Made by a program: the position numbers and the translations under genes. A stretch of 64,000 nucleotides of DNA from Chrysoporthe austroafricana (taxonomy: Eukaryota > Ascomycota > Sordariomycetes > Diaporthales > Cryphonectriaceae): the NCBI GenBank assembly GCA_001051155.2, contig JYIP02000007.1, positions 4,094,342-4,158,341 on the forward strand. The letters run 5' to 3'. Shown here in pieces: positions 43,389 through 53,053 of this stretch. Every line of letters starts with the position of its first letter. The stretch's first letter is position 1. The notes under the pieces were generated by a model, which searched no databases, was not told where the DNA came from, and worked only from the letters and a program-made list of their open reading frames with translations.

Positions 43389-45235
43389 ATGGTTTCATCT
43401 GACGTCGTCGTCCCAAAAACACCATTCACCTTCACATACGGGACTGACAGTGCTGTGAGAAGTTTGCTACCACCACCCACGCAAGCCGACCAAGCTGTCA
43501 CGCCGATGCTGGACGACGAGATCGCCAGCTGGATCGACAGCGTGCGCGGCGGACAGCTGCTGCCCCGCGGGCAGAAGCGCAAGCAACACCGGCACCACGT
43601 CATCGCGTCTGCACATGCCTCGCGGCCCCTGACGCCGCCCGGATCATCCTCGTACACGTCAAAGATCTCCTGTCTGCCTGCGGATCTGCCGGATCTGCCG
43701 GATATGGCTGCGCCCACCAGCAGCAGCAAGCGGGCGCGATACGCGTCGTGGGACGCGCACAGGGAGGATGAAGACGACAATATTGACGACGGCGATGAGC
43801 TCGGCATGGACGTGCACGCGACGCCGCGGGCGGCTGCGCGTCGCCGGAGGCCACGCCACGCCTCGTCGGCCGGCTCGCAGCGGTCGGCGTCGACCACTGG
43901 GACGGGGACGGGGACGACGGCGTCGAGGCGGTCGGGCGCGTCGTCGCCGCGGAAGGTCATGCGCGCCATGTCCATCGCCGATGATCCCATCGAGGAGCGC
44001 ACCATCACGATCGGGATCGGGCACATGCCCGAGGAGCTAGAGGAGGTATGTAGGTTCCTGGACGAGGTCAGCATGGGCGAGGGGATCCTCCCTGCCGAGT
44101 CGAAGGTATGTCTGCTCGCTCTGAGGCTTCTTCGGGAAAGGCACATCCTCTCCCACCAATCCCTTCATAGGCGGTCTTTCGAGGGTTCTTCGGGAGAGGC
44201 ACATCCCTCCCACCACCAATCTCTTCACAGGTGGTTCTTTTCCAATCAGACTCTGACACACGTGTCCCAACAGGAAGCAATCGCAGCACGCCCGGAGCCC
44301 GCGTTCTCCGCGCTCGCAGCACGCACCCGACACTTCTCCCCCCGCCGCCAGGATCTCGGCCGCACCCCCGACCCCGGCCGCGTCCTGGACATCGTCGAGG
44401 CCGCCATCGAGTGCAGTGAGACCAGACACGCCGAGTCGTCGTGGAACCTGGAGGTGCACGGCCCGCTCCTCTCCGAGGCCCTCCGCGGGCCCGGCGCCCC
44501 GCCGCCATTCCGCCGCGCTCTCGATTACACCTTCTGCCAGTCCGCACGCATCGACCGCGAGTACCTCGCGCGCTCCGTCCCGGAGAAGCTGGTCGACTTC
44601 TACGTCTGTTTCGACCCCGAGAAGAAGGGGGCTGACGACGACGTGCTGCCGCCGCCCGCCGGCCCGGCGCAGGCTTCGCAGGGTGTCTTTCCCGACAGGA
44701 GGGCCGCTCGGCGGATCCGCGAGCTCTGCAACCTCACGAGGAACAAGATGATCAACCACACCCTGCTCGACAATGTCCAGTGCCGCCCTGTCGTCCTGAG
44801 CATCGAGACTAAGCGCCCTGGCGAGGGGCTCGACAAGGCGACCCTGCAGGTGAGTGCATGGCAGACGGCGCAGTGGAACAGCCTGCTGTACCTGATCCTG
44901 CTGTCGCAGGGCCAAGGCGCCGAGTCTCCGGGGGATTCCCTGCTGCGCGGGCTGCCTTTCCTCCCCGCGATCATCATCCAGGGCAATGACTGGTACTTCG
45001 TTGCCACCACGCGGGAGAGACGAACAACCGTAGGTTACAATTTTTTTTTTTTACCCCCAATGATCTCTTTGACTGAGACGTGCCACAGATTCTCTGGACG
45101 AAACAGCTCATCGGGTCATCGAACACGGTGAAGGGCGTGTACCAGATCATCACCGCGCTGCAGTACCTGCGGCGGTGGAGCTACGACGTCTACTGGCCGT
45201 GGTTTCGGAGGGATGTCCTGGGGCTTTCGGGTTGA
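43389..45235 (+). CDS. PD-(D/E)XK_12-type nuclease-like protein
   Basis: Three exons: 43389-44105, 44274-45029 and 45089-45235. All boundaries are GT..AG in phase 0, giving 539 residues (548 if the in-frame ATG at 43362 is used). The N-terminus is Ser/Arg-rich and disordered, with KRKQH and ARRRRPRHA basic runs that could be nuclear signals. The C-terminal half is the nuclease-like domain: LVDFYVCFDP, RPVVLSIETKRPGEG (the E-x-K motif), then LQVSAWQTAQWNSLLYL and LPFLPAIIIQGNDWYF. The last exon adds LIGSSNTVKGVYQIITALQY and ends in YDVYWPWF, as the family usually does. This is the fungus-specific PD-(D/E)XK nuclease-like family (Pfam PDDEXK_12, from memory). It is intact. Intron 1 contains a ~65-bp internal duplication. 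Confidence 0.85.
44120..44240 (+). repeat. Duplication inside intron 1
   Basis: Two ~65-bp copies of CTTCGGGA(A/G)AGGCACATCC.. CTTCATAGGCGGTCTTT / CTTCACAGGTGGTTCTTT lie within the 168-bp intron. The second copy keeps an AG that could serve as an alternative acceptor, but 44273 keeps the frame. Confidence 0.7.
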
Positions 45236-45640
45236 TGAAGTGGTTCGTTCTGGGGGCCTGATGGCAGAAGCAAGCGTCATTTGGAAGTCTACCGACAGGG
45301 TAGTGCCACTCAAGCTTGTTACGGGATATCCCTCGGGGTTTGCGTCTTCTGTTTGCGTCTTTCGCCGGCAGGGATCCAAGTTTGCCTATCCTGTCTTGAG
45401 AGGAGGGTAGGGGTTATCTGCAATTCACCAAATTTGTATTGGCTATTTCACAGAGTTTCCAGCTACACGTAACAAGACAGACAGCGCACTTCAGGCCTTG
45501 AAGCTCGTCCGCTATGAGAGCAAAGGCAATAATTCGAGAACAGCAGGCCAAGTGGAACAAGTAGTGCTGTACTATTGGTCTAGCAGGAGCTCAAGCGAGA
45601 TTGATCCCACAGAGACCTTGAAGAATGCAGAACTGCCACG
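45236..45640. other. Non-genic stretch
   Basis: Downstream region of the nuclease gene; no ORF with motifs. Confidence 0.4.
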
Positions 45641-46205
45641 TTCAAGGATTATGTAGGCTAGAGAGTTCGTACATCGAGGATCGAGAAATAATCTACAGTG
45701 ATGACATGCTGGAAAGTCTTAAGTATGGTATACTCCCAAACTATAGCCAGCTAGATGAAAAAGAATATCAGATATGGCGTGCGTACTATCTGTGCCCATG
45801 ACTATGAATCCGCCCGATCTGCAGCTGATATCGTGTAGTGGGTCCATGCTTGCCTCACGCCGACATACCATCTGAACACATCGAAGAAGAAGAAGGCTGG
45901 ACTTTCTGTCGAAGATTTGGCCCTCTTGCTAAATCATTACTGGATACGCGATGAAGTGTTTGCACATGAGCGCCTGCGTGCACAGCTTGCGGCGAACCTC
46001 ATCCTCGCAGGCACTACCGCCATAAGAGGACCAAAGCGATGTAGCAGTAGAAGCTACGCGGCTTCTGATCACGAGAGGACGCAGAGGGCACAGAGGTGGC
46101 ATCTCGCTGCGATCACTACAAGAAGAACGCCGATGGTCTGATCAGAAGCTGAAGGTCGAGCGTCTCCAGCAGGCAGTCAGGGGCTTTCACGATTCTGTCC
46201 ATGTT
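45641..46205 (+). pseudogene. DUF3435 (tyrosine-recombinase-like) relic
   Basis: The best-preserved part, in one frame from 45885, reads KKAGLSVEDLALLLNHYWIR then HERLRAQLAANLILAGTTAI. This is the characteristic segment of fungal DUF3435 proteins, a family related to Crypton and Starship 'captain' tyrosine recombinases. The following ATRPGAL-type catalytic-Arg motif is destroyed (AIRGPKRC). A downstream frame keeps LKVERLQQAVRGFHDSVHVN, and upstream pieces such as FKDYVG carry stops. No complete catalytic set remains, so it cannot act itself. Confidence 0.65.
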
Positions 46206-46375
46206 AACTCTTCAATATACAGCCAGCCACCTTCTTCAAGCGCAAATGCGGAACTTCATCTGCGATCTCATCTACTACGTGTTCTCGTCTGCTGTCTTTG
46301 CCCGGGCGACCGACAGCACAGCACGACAGGGGCCGTATCGCATCGCTACGCTACGGAGAGAAGTATTGCGCTTTC

Positions 46376-46915
46376 GAGCAGCAACGAGAACGACGAGTCG
46401 CTATCGCCCTTGGCCCTGACGCGTGCCGAGGACGTACGCTCGAGGAGCAGGCAAGACGTGCAGCTGCGGCGTGAATTCGAAGACATCGGCGACCGATTCG
46501 ACGACGTCTACCACCGGTTCGATAACGTCGCGAGCTTACCGACCTGCTCATCGATGTTCGCCGGTCCGACGCAAAGAATGCTGACCTGGCGGTCCGAACT
46601 CTTCTCGATGACCTCATACTTCTCCCTGTATACCAGCCCACGAGCAATCAGGTGATCGAGCCAGATTATTTTCCCAGCAAAGAGAAATATCTCTTCACGC
46701 TCAAGCAGCCCAATATCCCTTTTTAGATAGCACATCTCGTCTACCTTGTCCAATTTTACGAGGTCGACGTGAACAAGCTAGCCATCGAAAACTAGGATGA
46801 AGAAAGTAGAGACGAAGAGGAAGAGCAGGTTCCAAGCAGCGGCAATACGAGCAGCACGGGCAGTACAGAACTCGAGATCTTGACGGTCGAAGAGGGAATG
46901 CGGTCGACGTTCTAG
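46376..46915 (+). pseudogene. Decayed copy of the acidic coiled-coil gene
   Basis: It follows the 12589-13386 gene from end to end: ALTRAEDVRSRSRQDVQLRR, then after a frameshift and deletion near 46530 VRRSDAKNADLAVRTLLDDL, NQVIEPDYFPSKEKYLFTLK, HLVYLVQFYEVDVNKLAIEN and the acidic region, ending in EILTVEEGMRSTF. There are in-frame stops at the position equivalent to the LRQPDTP-SK junction, after IEN, and at the end. No start codon was found at the expected place. The Asp/Glu tract is much shorter than in the intact gene. Confidence 0.8.
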
Positions 46916-48708
46916 CTAAGATCTTTGGAACAGGATTCTCGCCTTCAATGCAAGAGCACAGAGGGCCACTTCAGCTCCCCGACCGGCCTGGATCTCATAA
47001 CGCGGGTCCTGCCGACCAGCCTAGATCTCACAGCGCTGCCAGCCCGAAATCGAACCCCAGCAGTCCTACCAACCCGTTCTCAAACACTCCATCAAGAGTA
47101 GAGCATCCCTAATAACCGGCAGGCAGACAGGCAGGAAGAATTGGAGGGATGAATATGGATAGAGACGAGGATGATCGACTCAAGATACCGAAACCTGGGC
47201 AAAGTCGGACAGCGGGTTCAAAGGGACGATGCCGGTTGGTATGTCTGGCACTGAAGTATTTGGGGCAAGTACGGCGTGTGCAGTAAAAAAATAAATATTT
47301 CACACTGCCATGATGGAATTGTATTACCAGGATTGGAATTCACTTTCATCTCCCAGAACCGGTTGGCCGAGTGCCGCTGCACCCATTACAGCCAGCACGA
47401 GCTGAATATTCATCATTGTTGCAGTTAATAATGAACCATGGAAATACCCACGTGGCTATGCCACTGTAGTCGCCGTCGGTCGAGCTGATATACAAAAGTC
47501 TCCAACTAGAGAGACAGTGATGAGTTTCAGAATGAAGATGATTGTGATGATTTTTGTGACTGACTCATCTGGATCTGTTGAAATTCTCCAACGAGGGAGT
47601 CGTCTGACGGTCTGATTTCAGACTTGTCCCTCGAGGACCTGTTGTTTCACCGCAAAGGCGCCGCGACGTGCTATAGAACGATTGAGGATCGGCCTCGTAA
47701 GGGTGGCCAGCCGCGTAAAGTTGCTTTCAAGGACGGAATGTGCAGAACAACGGCAGATATCGGCAAAAGTGAAGACGCATAACAGATTCCTGAGATACCA
47801 AAGTTTCAGCTCGCCACAGACTCCCTTGTCAAAGAGAGCAAAGCCACCCCGGCTCAGACGGTCAGACCTCAATGTGCTTGTCATGCCTGGGATCATAAGT
47901 ACTCCAACACCTTTTCATTCTCTTCTCCTTTACCTTACTCACCACACCTGTCAACTTCCTTCCGGGCTTTTCTTTTTTTCTTTTTTTTTTCCCTCACTGT
48001 CTTGGCTCGAGATAACGCAAGTGACCCATTCGTAATATTGAGGGGAGACAGACTCTGTTGCCTTACTGTATGTTCTCCGTGTCACCCCTAGACGTAATCC
48101 TGAGACATGTCGTTCTTGGGTGCTTGGCGCGACCTGGCGCTGACAGGTGGGTGCTATGACAGCTGCGCGACCGCCTACGTTGGGCTGCGACTACAGACGT
48201 TCATCGCGTCCACGAGCAGCAGCAGCAGCAGCAGGCCAGACGCTCTCTTTCATCCAGCAGGCGTCGTTTCTTTCAAACTCCACGGAGCAACCTACGCCTA
48301 GGGAACCGTAGAAGACGCGGGTCTTCGCCGATATTCCATTTGCGTTCAGCCGCGCGTGCCATTACCGTCAAAATTTCACCCTTCCTTGGTTCTGCTCCTG
48401 CTCCTGCCAGACGAAAGGAAGATGTCGGCTTAGGAGGGGGGATGGGGGGCAAGATGGATCGAGATCAAATTCGCGTGCGCAAAAGGCGTAAATGAAATTA
48501 CTAGATTTATGGATGGTTACGTAGGGAGAATTATGGTCACCATTAAACGGTCTGATTTAGCTAGGTAGCAGCGAACCTTCTTCATGGATTATATGAGGGC
48601 CCCAACCTACACTCCATGCAAAACCAGCGTGTCACTCGAATCCACGACTCGGTCTTGACGAGCAGTTAAGGTGTCGCATTCGTCAAACAGCTAATGGCAC
48701 TGTACTAC
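46916..48708. other. Non-genic stretch
   Basis: About 1.8 kb with only short ORFs in all frames. A 92-codon minus ORF (47618-47896) lies opposite a 117-codon plus ORF; neither has motifs. A (CAG)n tract of about eight triplets lies at 48209-48233. Confidence 0.45.
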
Positions 48709-48887
48709 CGAGGGGGCGTGTGCGGCCCCGGCCGCGCACAAGATGAGGCGCATCGCGACGATGAACATGCGAACTAGCGCGTCCAGCTCGTCACGGCGGC
48801 GGCGCATTCTTTATTACTTTGATTGACGTGTAGGGAGGACGGGTCTAGGAATGACCCGTGTGTAGGGGTAGGCGATTGCACCGTCTT
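48709..48887 (+). repeat. ~180-bp direct repeat, right copy
   Basis: Same orientation as 42675-42855. Several differences are G-to-A or C-to-T here (TGTGTAGGGG for TGTGTGGGGG, GTCTAGGAAT for GTCTGGGCAT, CATCGCG for CACCGCG), consistent with a deamination-type bias, plus small indels. Confidence 0.8.
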
Positions 48888-48945
48888 ACATTACTCCACT
48901 ATAGACTATGACTACAGTTGCTGACTCGTTTCTACGGAATATCCT

Positions 48946-49509
48946 ATGCTTTTTGAGGCTCGCGACTTCAACATGGACACACTCGCCATGGAACTAAACC
49001 TCTTCCTCAATACGACCCTTCAAGTCGTGTACAAATATGCCAGACACAGGCCAATCTTCTTCTCATCCTTCAGCCCAGAGCTGTGCATTCTCCTGGCAGC
49101 CAAGCAGCATATCTATCCAGTGCTTTTCCTCACTGAGTCTGGAAACATCCCGACACGAGATATCCGAGCTATATCCTTCCAAGAAGCCGTGAGATTCGCT
49201 AAGAAGTGGAACCTTGAGGGCGTTGTAGTGGCCTCAGAGCCACTTGTGGCGTCTCCGATGCTAGTCGATCTACTAAAAAGTTCAGGGCTGGTCTGTGCCT
49301 CATGGGGATCACTCAATGATAATGTGGAGTGTGCAAAGGTACCGAAACTCGTACTCCCTTGCTTACATTGTCATTACATCTTCCTCATCTATTGATATTG
49401 TCGGATAATTAGGCGACTGACTTGCTGGGTATAGATACAAAGGGATGCCCAACTAGATGTTATCATTACGAATAGGGTCGGAGAGATTGCCAACGCTCTG
49501 AAACACTAA
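48946..49509 (+). pseudogene. C-terminal fragment of a GDE1-type phosphodiesterase
   Basis: Two exons (48946-49338 and 49435-49509, GT..AG, phase 0) encode 155 residues resembling the C-terminal part of the glycerophosphodiester phosphodiesterase domain of fungal GDE1. It shows YPMLFEARDFN-type entry, ELNLFLNTTLQVVYKYA, FFSSFSPELCILLAAKQ, YPVLFLTESG and LEGVVVASEPLV. The N-terminal SPX and ankyrin parts and the first half of the catalytic barrel, with its HE..D metal ligands, are missing, and the frame is closed just upstream. It can be translated as a short protein but should be inactive. It starts 60 bp after the right direct repeat, so the truncation point and the repeat almost coincide. 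Confidence 0.75.
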
Positions 49510-49919
49510 GGAAGGAGAAAATTCATAAGGAATACAAAGGCATCTAGGAACAAATGATTGCTTATTAGCCTGGCTGGTATAGCGATCAGAAGACTCAGGT
49601 CTGATCCGTGTCTAAGTCAAAGCACCCATAAGTAGGCCACCCCCACTAGTGAGCCGTATCGATGGGTGTGCTCGACAGCCACCTGTATTTTTATACTATG
49701 CATAATTGGACCCCGACGCCTCTTATAGGACGGAACGCGGTATCTATCAGAATTACGAGTTCAAAATCTCGAATTTGAAGCTCTATAGAGCGTTTATTAC
49801 TCTCGAGATACTATTTGATAGTAGACCAGGGCATAAAGAGCGCATTTCCTGATATAGACATACTTAATTCTCAGTACTCTATATTCTGAATATTAAATAC
49901 TAATAGACTTGGTATCGTC
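49510..49919. other. Non-genic AT-rich stretch
   Basis: Frequent stops in all frames; nothing recognised. Confidence 0.5.
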
Positions 49920-50640
49920 TCCGGAATACCGCCGAGCACGCTTATGTCCGACTATAGCCGAACCACGTAGTCACGCGCACTGGTGCTGATGTGGGCGTTC
50001 TTCCTCTGTACAGACCAAACCAATCCGTGCGTGGCATGCAGCTCTTCCCTTCCTTGTGCAAACCAGCCCGTACCTGTAATGGCATGACTGCCCTCCTGAG
50101 CTGTCGAAGCTCCCTGTCGGAGCCAGCTCGCTGCCTCCTCTGAGCTGTCGAGGCTCCATATCGGAGCCAGCTCGGAGCCAGCTCGCTGCCTGGACGCCAT
50201 CGCACCTCCTCCATTGTCGCCAGCTTTGTGCAGAGCCATTATACCCCGCAGCGTTGCTGGCTAGCTGTCTGCCTGTTTGCCAGTCGGCAAGGCAGTGCAA
50301 GCATTATTACCTTGTGCCCAGCATGCTTCCCTGTGTCGGAGCCGGCTCGCTGCCGGCTCGCTGCCTGGACGCTATCGCATTTTTTCCCTTGTCGCCAGCT
50401 TCGTGCAGAGCATCATACCCCGTAGCGCTGCTGGCTAGCTATCTGCCTGTTTGCCGGCCGGCAAGCCAGAGAGCAGGTATGCTGACATACGCGTTCTTCC
50501 TCTGTGCAGACCAGCCAGCCCGTGCTTGCGATAGCATCACCCCCTCTTCTTTTCTTTGTTATAGCCAGGTGCTCGGCCAGATCGATACGAAATCCAATGT
50601 AATGTTCGTGGAGACGTCCCAATATCCTCTTTAACGAGTC
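49920..50640 (+). repeat. Dispersed GC-rich element, copy D
   Basis: Same order as copy A: GACTATAGCCGAACCACGT, CACGCGCACTGGTGCTGAT, CAGACCAAACCAATCCGTGC, then two rounds of GTGCAGAGC..ATACCCCG(C/T)AGCG(T/C)TGCTGGCTAG with GGCAAGCCAG-type ends. It lies within AT-rich DNA, so its GC-rich edges are sharp: about 49925 and 50530-50640. Confidence 0.75.
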
Positions 50641-52089
50641 ATTGTCCGGGAAAAATCCTTTTTAAAAGTATCGGTCGAATTGTGTGAGTGTAGTCGTTAT
50701 ATCCTTGATTATGCTAGTTGACATGTCAAGATATTCGATATACTTCGCCGCAGACTGTAGCATGTTGTAAGTCAGGAGTAAGCTTAGCGGATCGATTAAG
50801 CATACAGTGAACACGATTGTAAGGCTTACACATAGCAAGCCCGCTACAATGGGTCCGCTTGAACGTAGATACTGAGAGACTTCTCAAAGGACTCAATATA
50901 ACTTATAACAAGAGAGACTCGATCCAAAAAAGAGTCCACCTTTTTGGAGCTATAGTTTTGGCGAAGGTTCTTAAGGTATCCTGGAAATCGGAAAACTTGA
51001 GATCATGGGCAAGGCGAGAATGCTGTTTGCTCTTCAGTCTGCTCATATAGCGCTTCAGCGTCTCGGTCCAGAGTATTTCGTCAATCCTCGTGCCTGAAGC
51101 AGTGATGTTGCTATCCTATGCATCTCCCGAGGAAGTAATCAGTGGCAAGTGGTGCTGTGCTGTATAAGCAGCGTCAGCTGCTTGGTTTATATTTCTCGAG
51201 CTGTCCTTCAAGTCTCCGCAATGGGCATCATTGCAAACTGATTACCACCCCAAGACTGTTGTGAATGGGGAAGGTGGGATAAGCATGTAGACTACCATTA
51301 TATCCATGCAGTCAGCGTCTACAACAACTCTAAAACGTTGTACAGCAGCAAGCTGTCCACCCTCGTTATCACAACCTAGGGACGGCCTTCGCTAAACAAC
51401 CTTACGTGTAGTTTGTGGAGCAAAACGGAGAGCTTTCCGTCGGCATTAAAATCCTATCTATGGCTTACCATCGTGCGTGTCGTTCCGTCCCCCCCCCCCA
51501 ACACCGAGTTGCTTAACACCACCTAGGCATCTGTAAACTTGCTCGTAAGTGCTAGCAAAACTTCGCTTCTGAGATGTATCTAGAGCTGTTTGCCACCAAA
51601 CATCAGCCTGGCAGAGAGCTTCCAATATAATGAAGAGCCGCAGACGAAAACAGAACTGTCAGCGCTTAAATAGGTAATAATTATATCGACGCTCCACGCT
51701 GTTCCGAGATACTGCGGTGGAAATTGGCCAGGGTGTTAGAAATTGATTTACAATTTCTGTTCCATTTTACAAGGGAACCGCTTACATTGAAATTTGTGCT
51801 CCCTAATGTTTAACGTCACTAAACATGGCATTGATGATAATGAATCATTTTTCTGTCGTCCCTCCTCCCCGAGCTTGTTATACTCTTCCGGCTAAAATAC
51901 AAAGCGAGACCTATACAACAGTATTGTGTCAACACTGAAATTACCCCTCGCTCAGGCACCAGCCCTTCAATTGGTTCAAGCAATACAACCGGTCAATGTG
52001 GAAATCTGATGACGAGTGCCCGTATTGGAAAATTTTCCTTGGTCGGGCTTTAGTGACTTGATTCTTAAGCTTAAACGCAGTATGTGGCA
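50641..52089. other. Non-genic stretch
   Basis: About 1.4 kb with scattered short ORFs. At 51200-51470 some frames read coding-like, but no family could be named. A C run lies at 51491. Confidence 0.4.
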
Positions 52090-53053
52090 CACCTGAACAC
52101 CTTTTCAGTCACACTCTGCTATGGGCCTTGGAGCATTGAGACCCTGTAACTCACACTTGATGGCAACGTTGCCACTCGAGTCAAAGATCTTGAATATCAG
52201 CACCTCATCTCGTCTTGGCCGCTCAGATAGTACCACTTCACTTGCTCGTTATATAGAGGATATACTATTTCACCGATGTATAATTTCGTAATGTGATCTA
52301 CTATCAACATCTTCTCCGGTTGTATAGTCTTGCCATCACAGAGATCAAGTGGGCAATCTTCGATCGGATAGACCACGGAGACCAGACGCTGCTTCGTTTT
52401 AATAGATATCTTGAAGGGCATTGGTAGCTTACTTTTACTTGATGATCCTAACTCGTCCATGTAGAGCCTCCTCAATGTCATCCCCCAGAAAGGTTCTTAC
52501 CCTTTCAATGCTCCTCTTGGACTCTGGTCTGTTGTTCTAATTAGCCAGGTTCACTAGAATGACTAGGACCAAAATGACAGACCGATATGGACGTCTCTTG
52601 CGGGAGGTAGCGGGACACTTCGATCTGGGATTTCAGTCATCTCAGACGGAAGCGTACCATTAAATCGAAGCTGAAAATGAAATTGGAACCCGGATAATAT
52701 TTTGAAGGAGTGCATCAACAGTCCTCATAACCAATGGTCGAAAAACAGAACACGGTCAACGCCATCAAGGTTGGCCTTCAGGATTTCCTCTGCAGCCGGT
52801 TTGAATATCTCTGTGATTGAGGCCTCGTCCGACACATAGAATTCAGGAATCTATGTATAATATAGCAGAAACCGTGTTCATCTAACAAGAACTGTTTCTC
52901 ATACCCACGGATATCACTAACGAGCTCCTCTTCCCCCTCTTCGAAAGTTACATTCGTTGCGCGACAGTCTTCTAGCCATGGCACATGGCTAATGATGGTA
53001 TAGGGTTTCGTCTTTGAACTTGTCTGTCCATAGTGCATATTTGATTTTCTCAT
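52090..53053 (-). pseudogene. Broken CmcJ/NvfI-type oxidoreductase
   Basis: Pieces in changing frames follow the order of the fungal CmcJ/NvfI-like hydroxylase/desaturase family. These are KPYTIISHVPWLED and VSDIRGYEKQFLLDEHGFCY (53053-52850), SDEASITEIFKPAAEEILKA with DGVDRVLFFDHW (to about 52730), then VVYPIEDCPLDLCDGKTIQP and VKWYYLSGQDE (52390-52200). The last is continued in another frame by FKIFDSSGNVAIKCE to a stop near 52095. The middle part, which normally has VHVDYT-type residues, is unreadable, with several stops. Such enzymes act in secondary metabolism, but this copy is dead. Confidence 0.7.

Noticed and set aside
42675..48887. A Starship element
   Set aside because: The DUF3435 relic lacks catalytic residues and is internal rather than at the 5' end. 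The segment is far shorter than known Starships. Only a looser mobile-element reading is kept.
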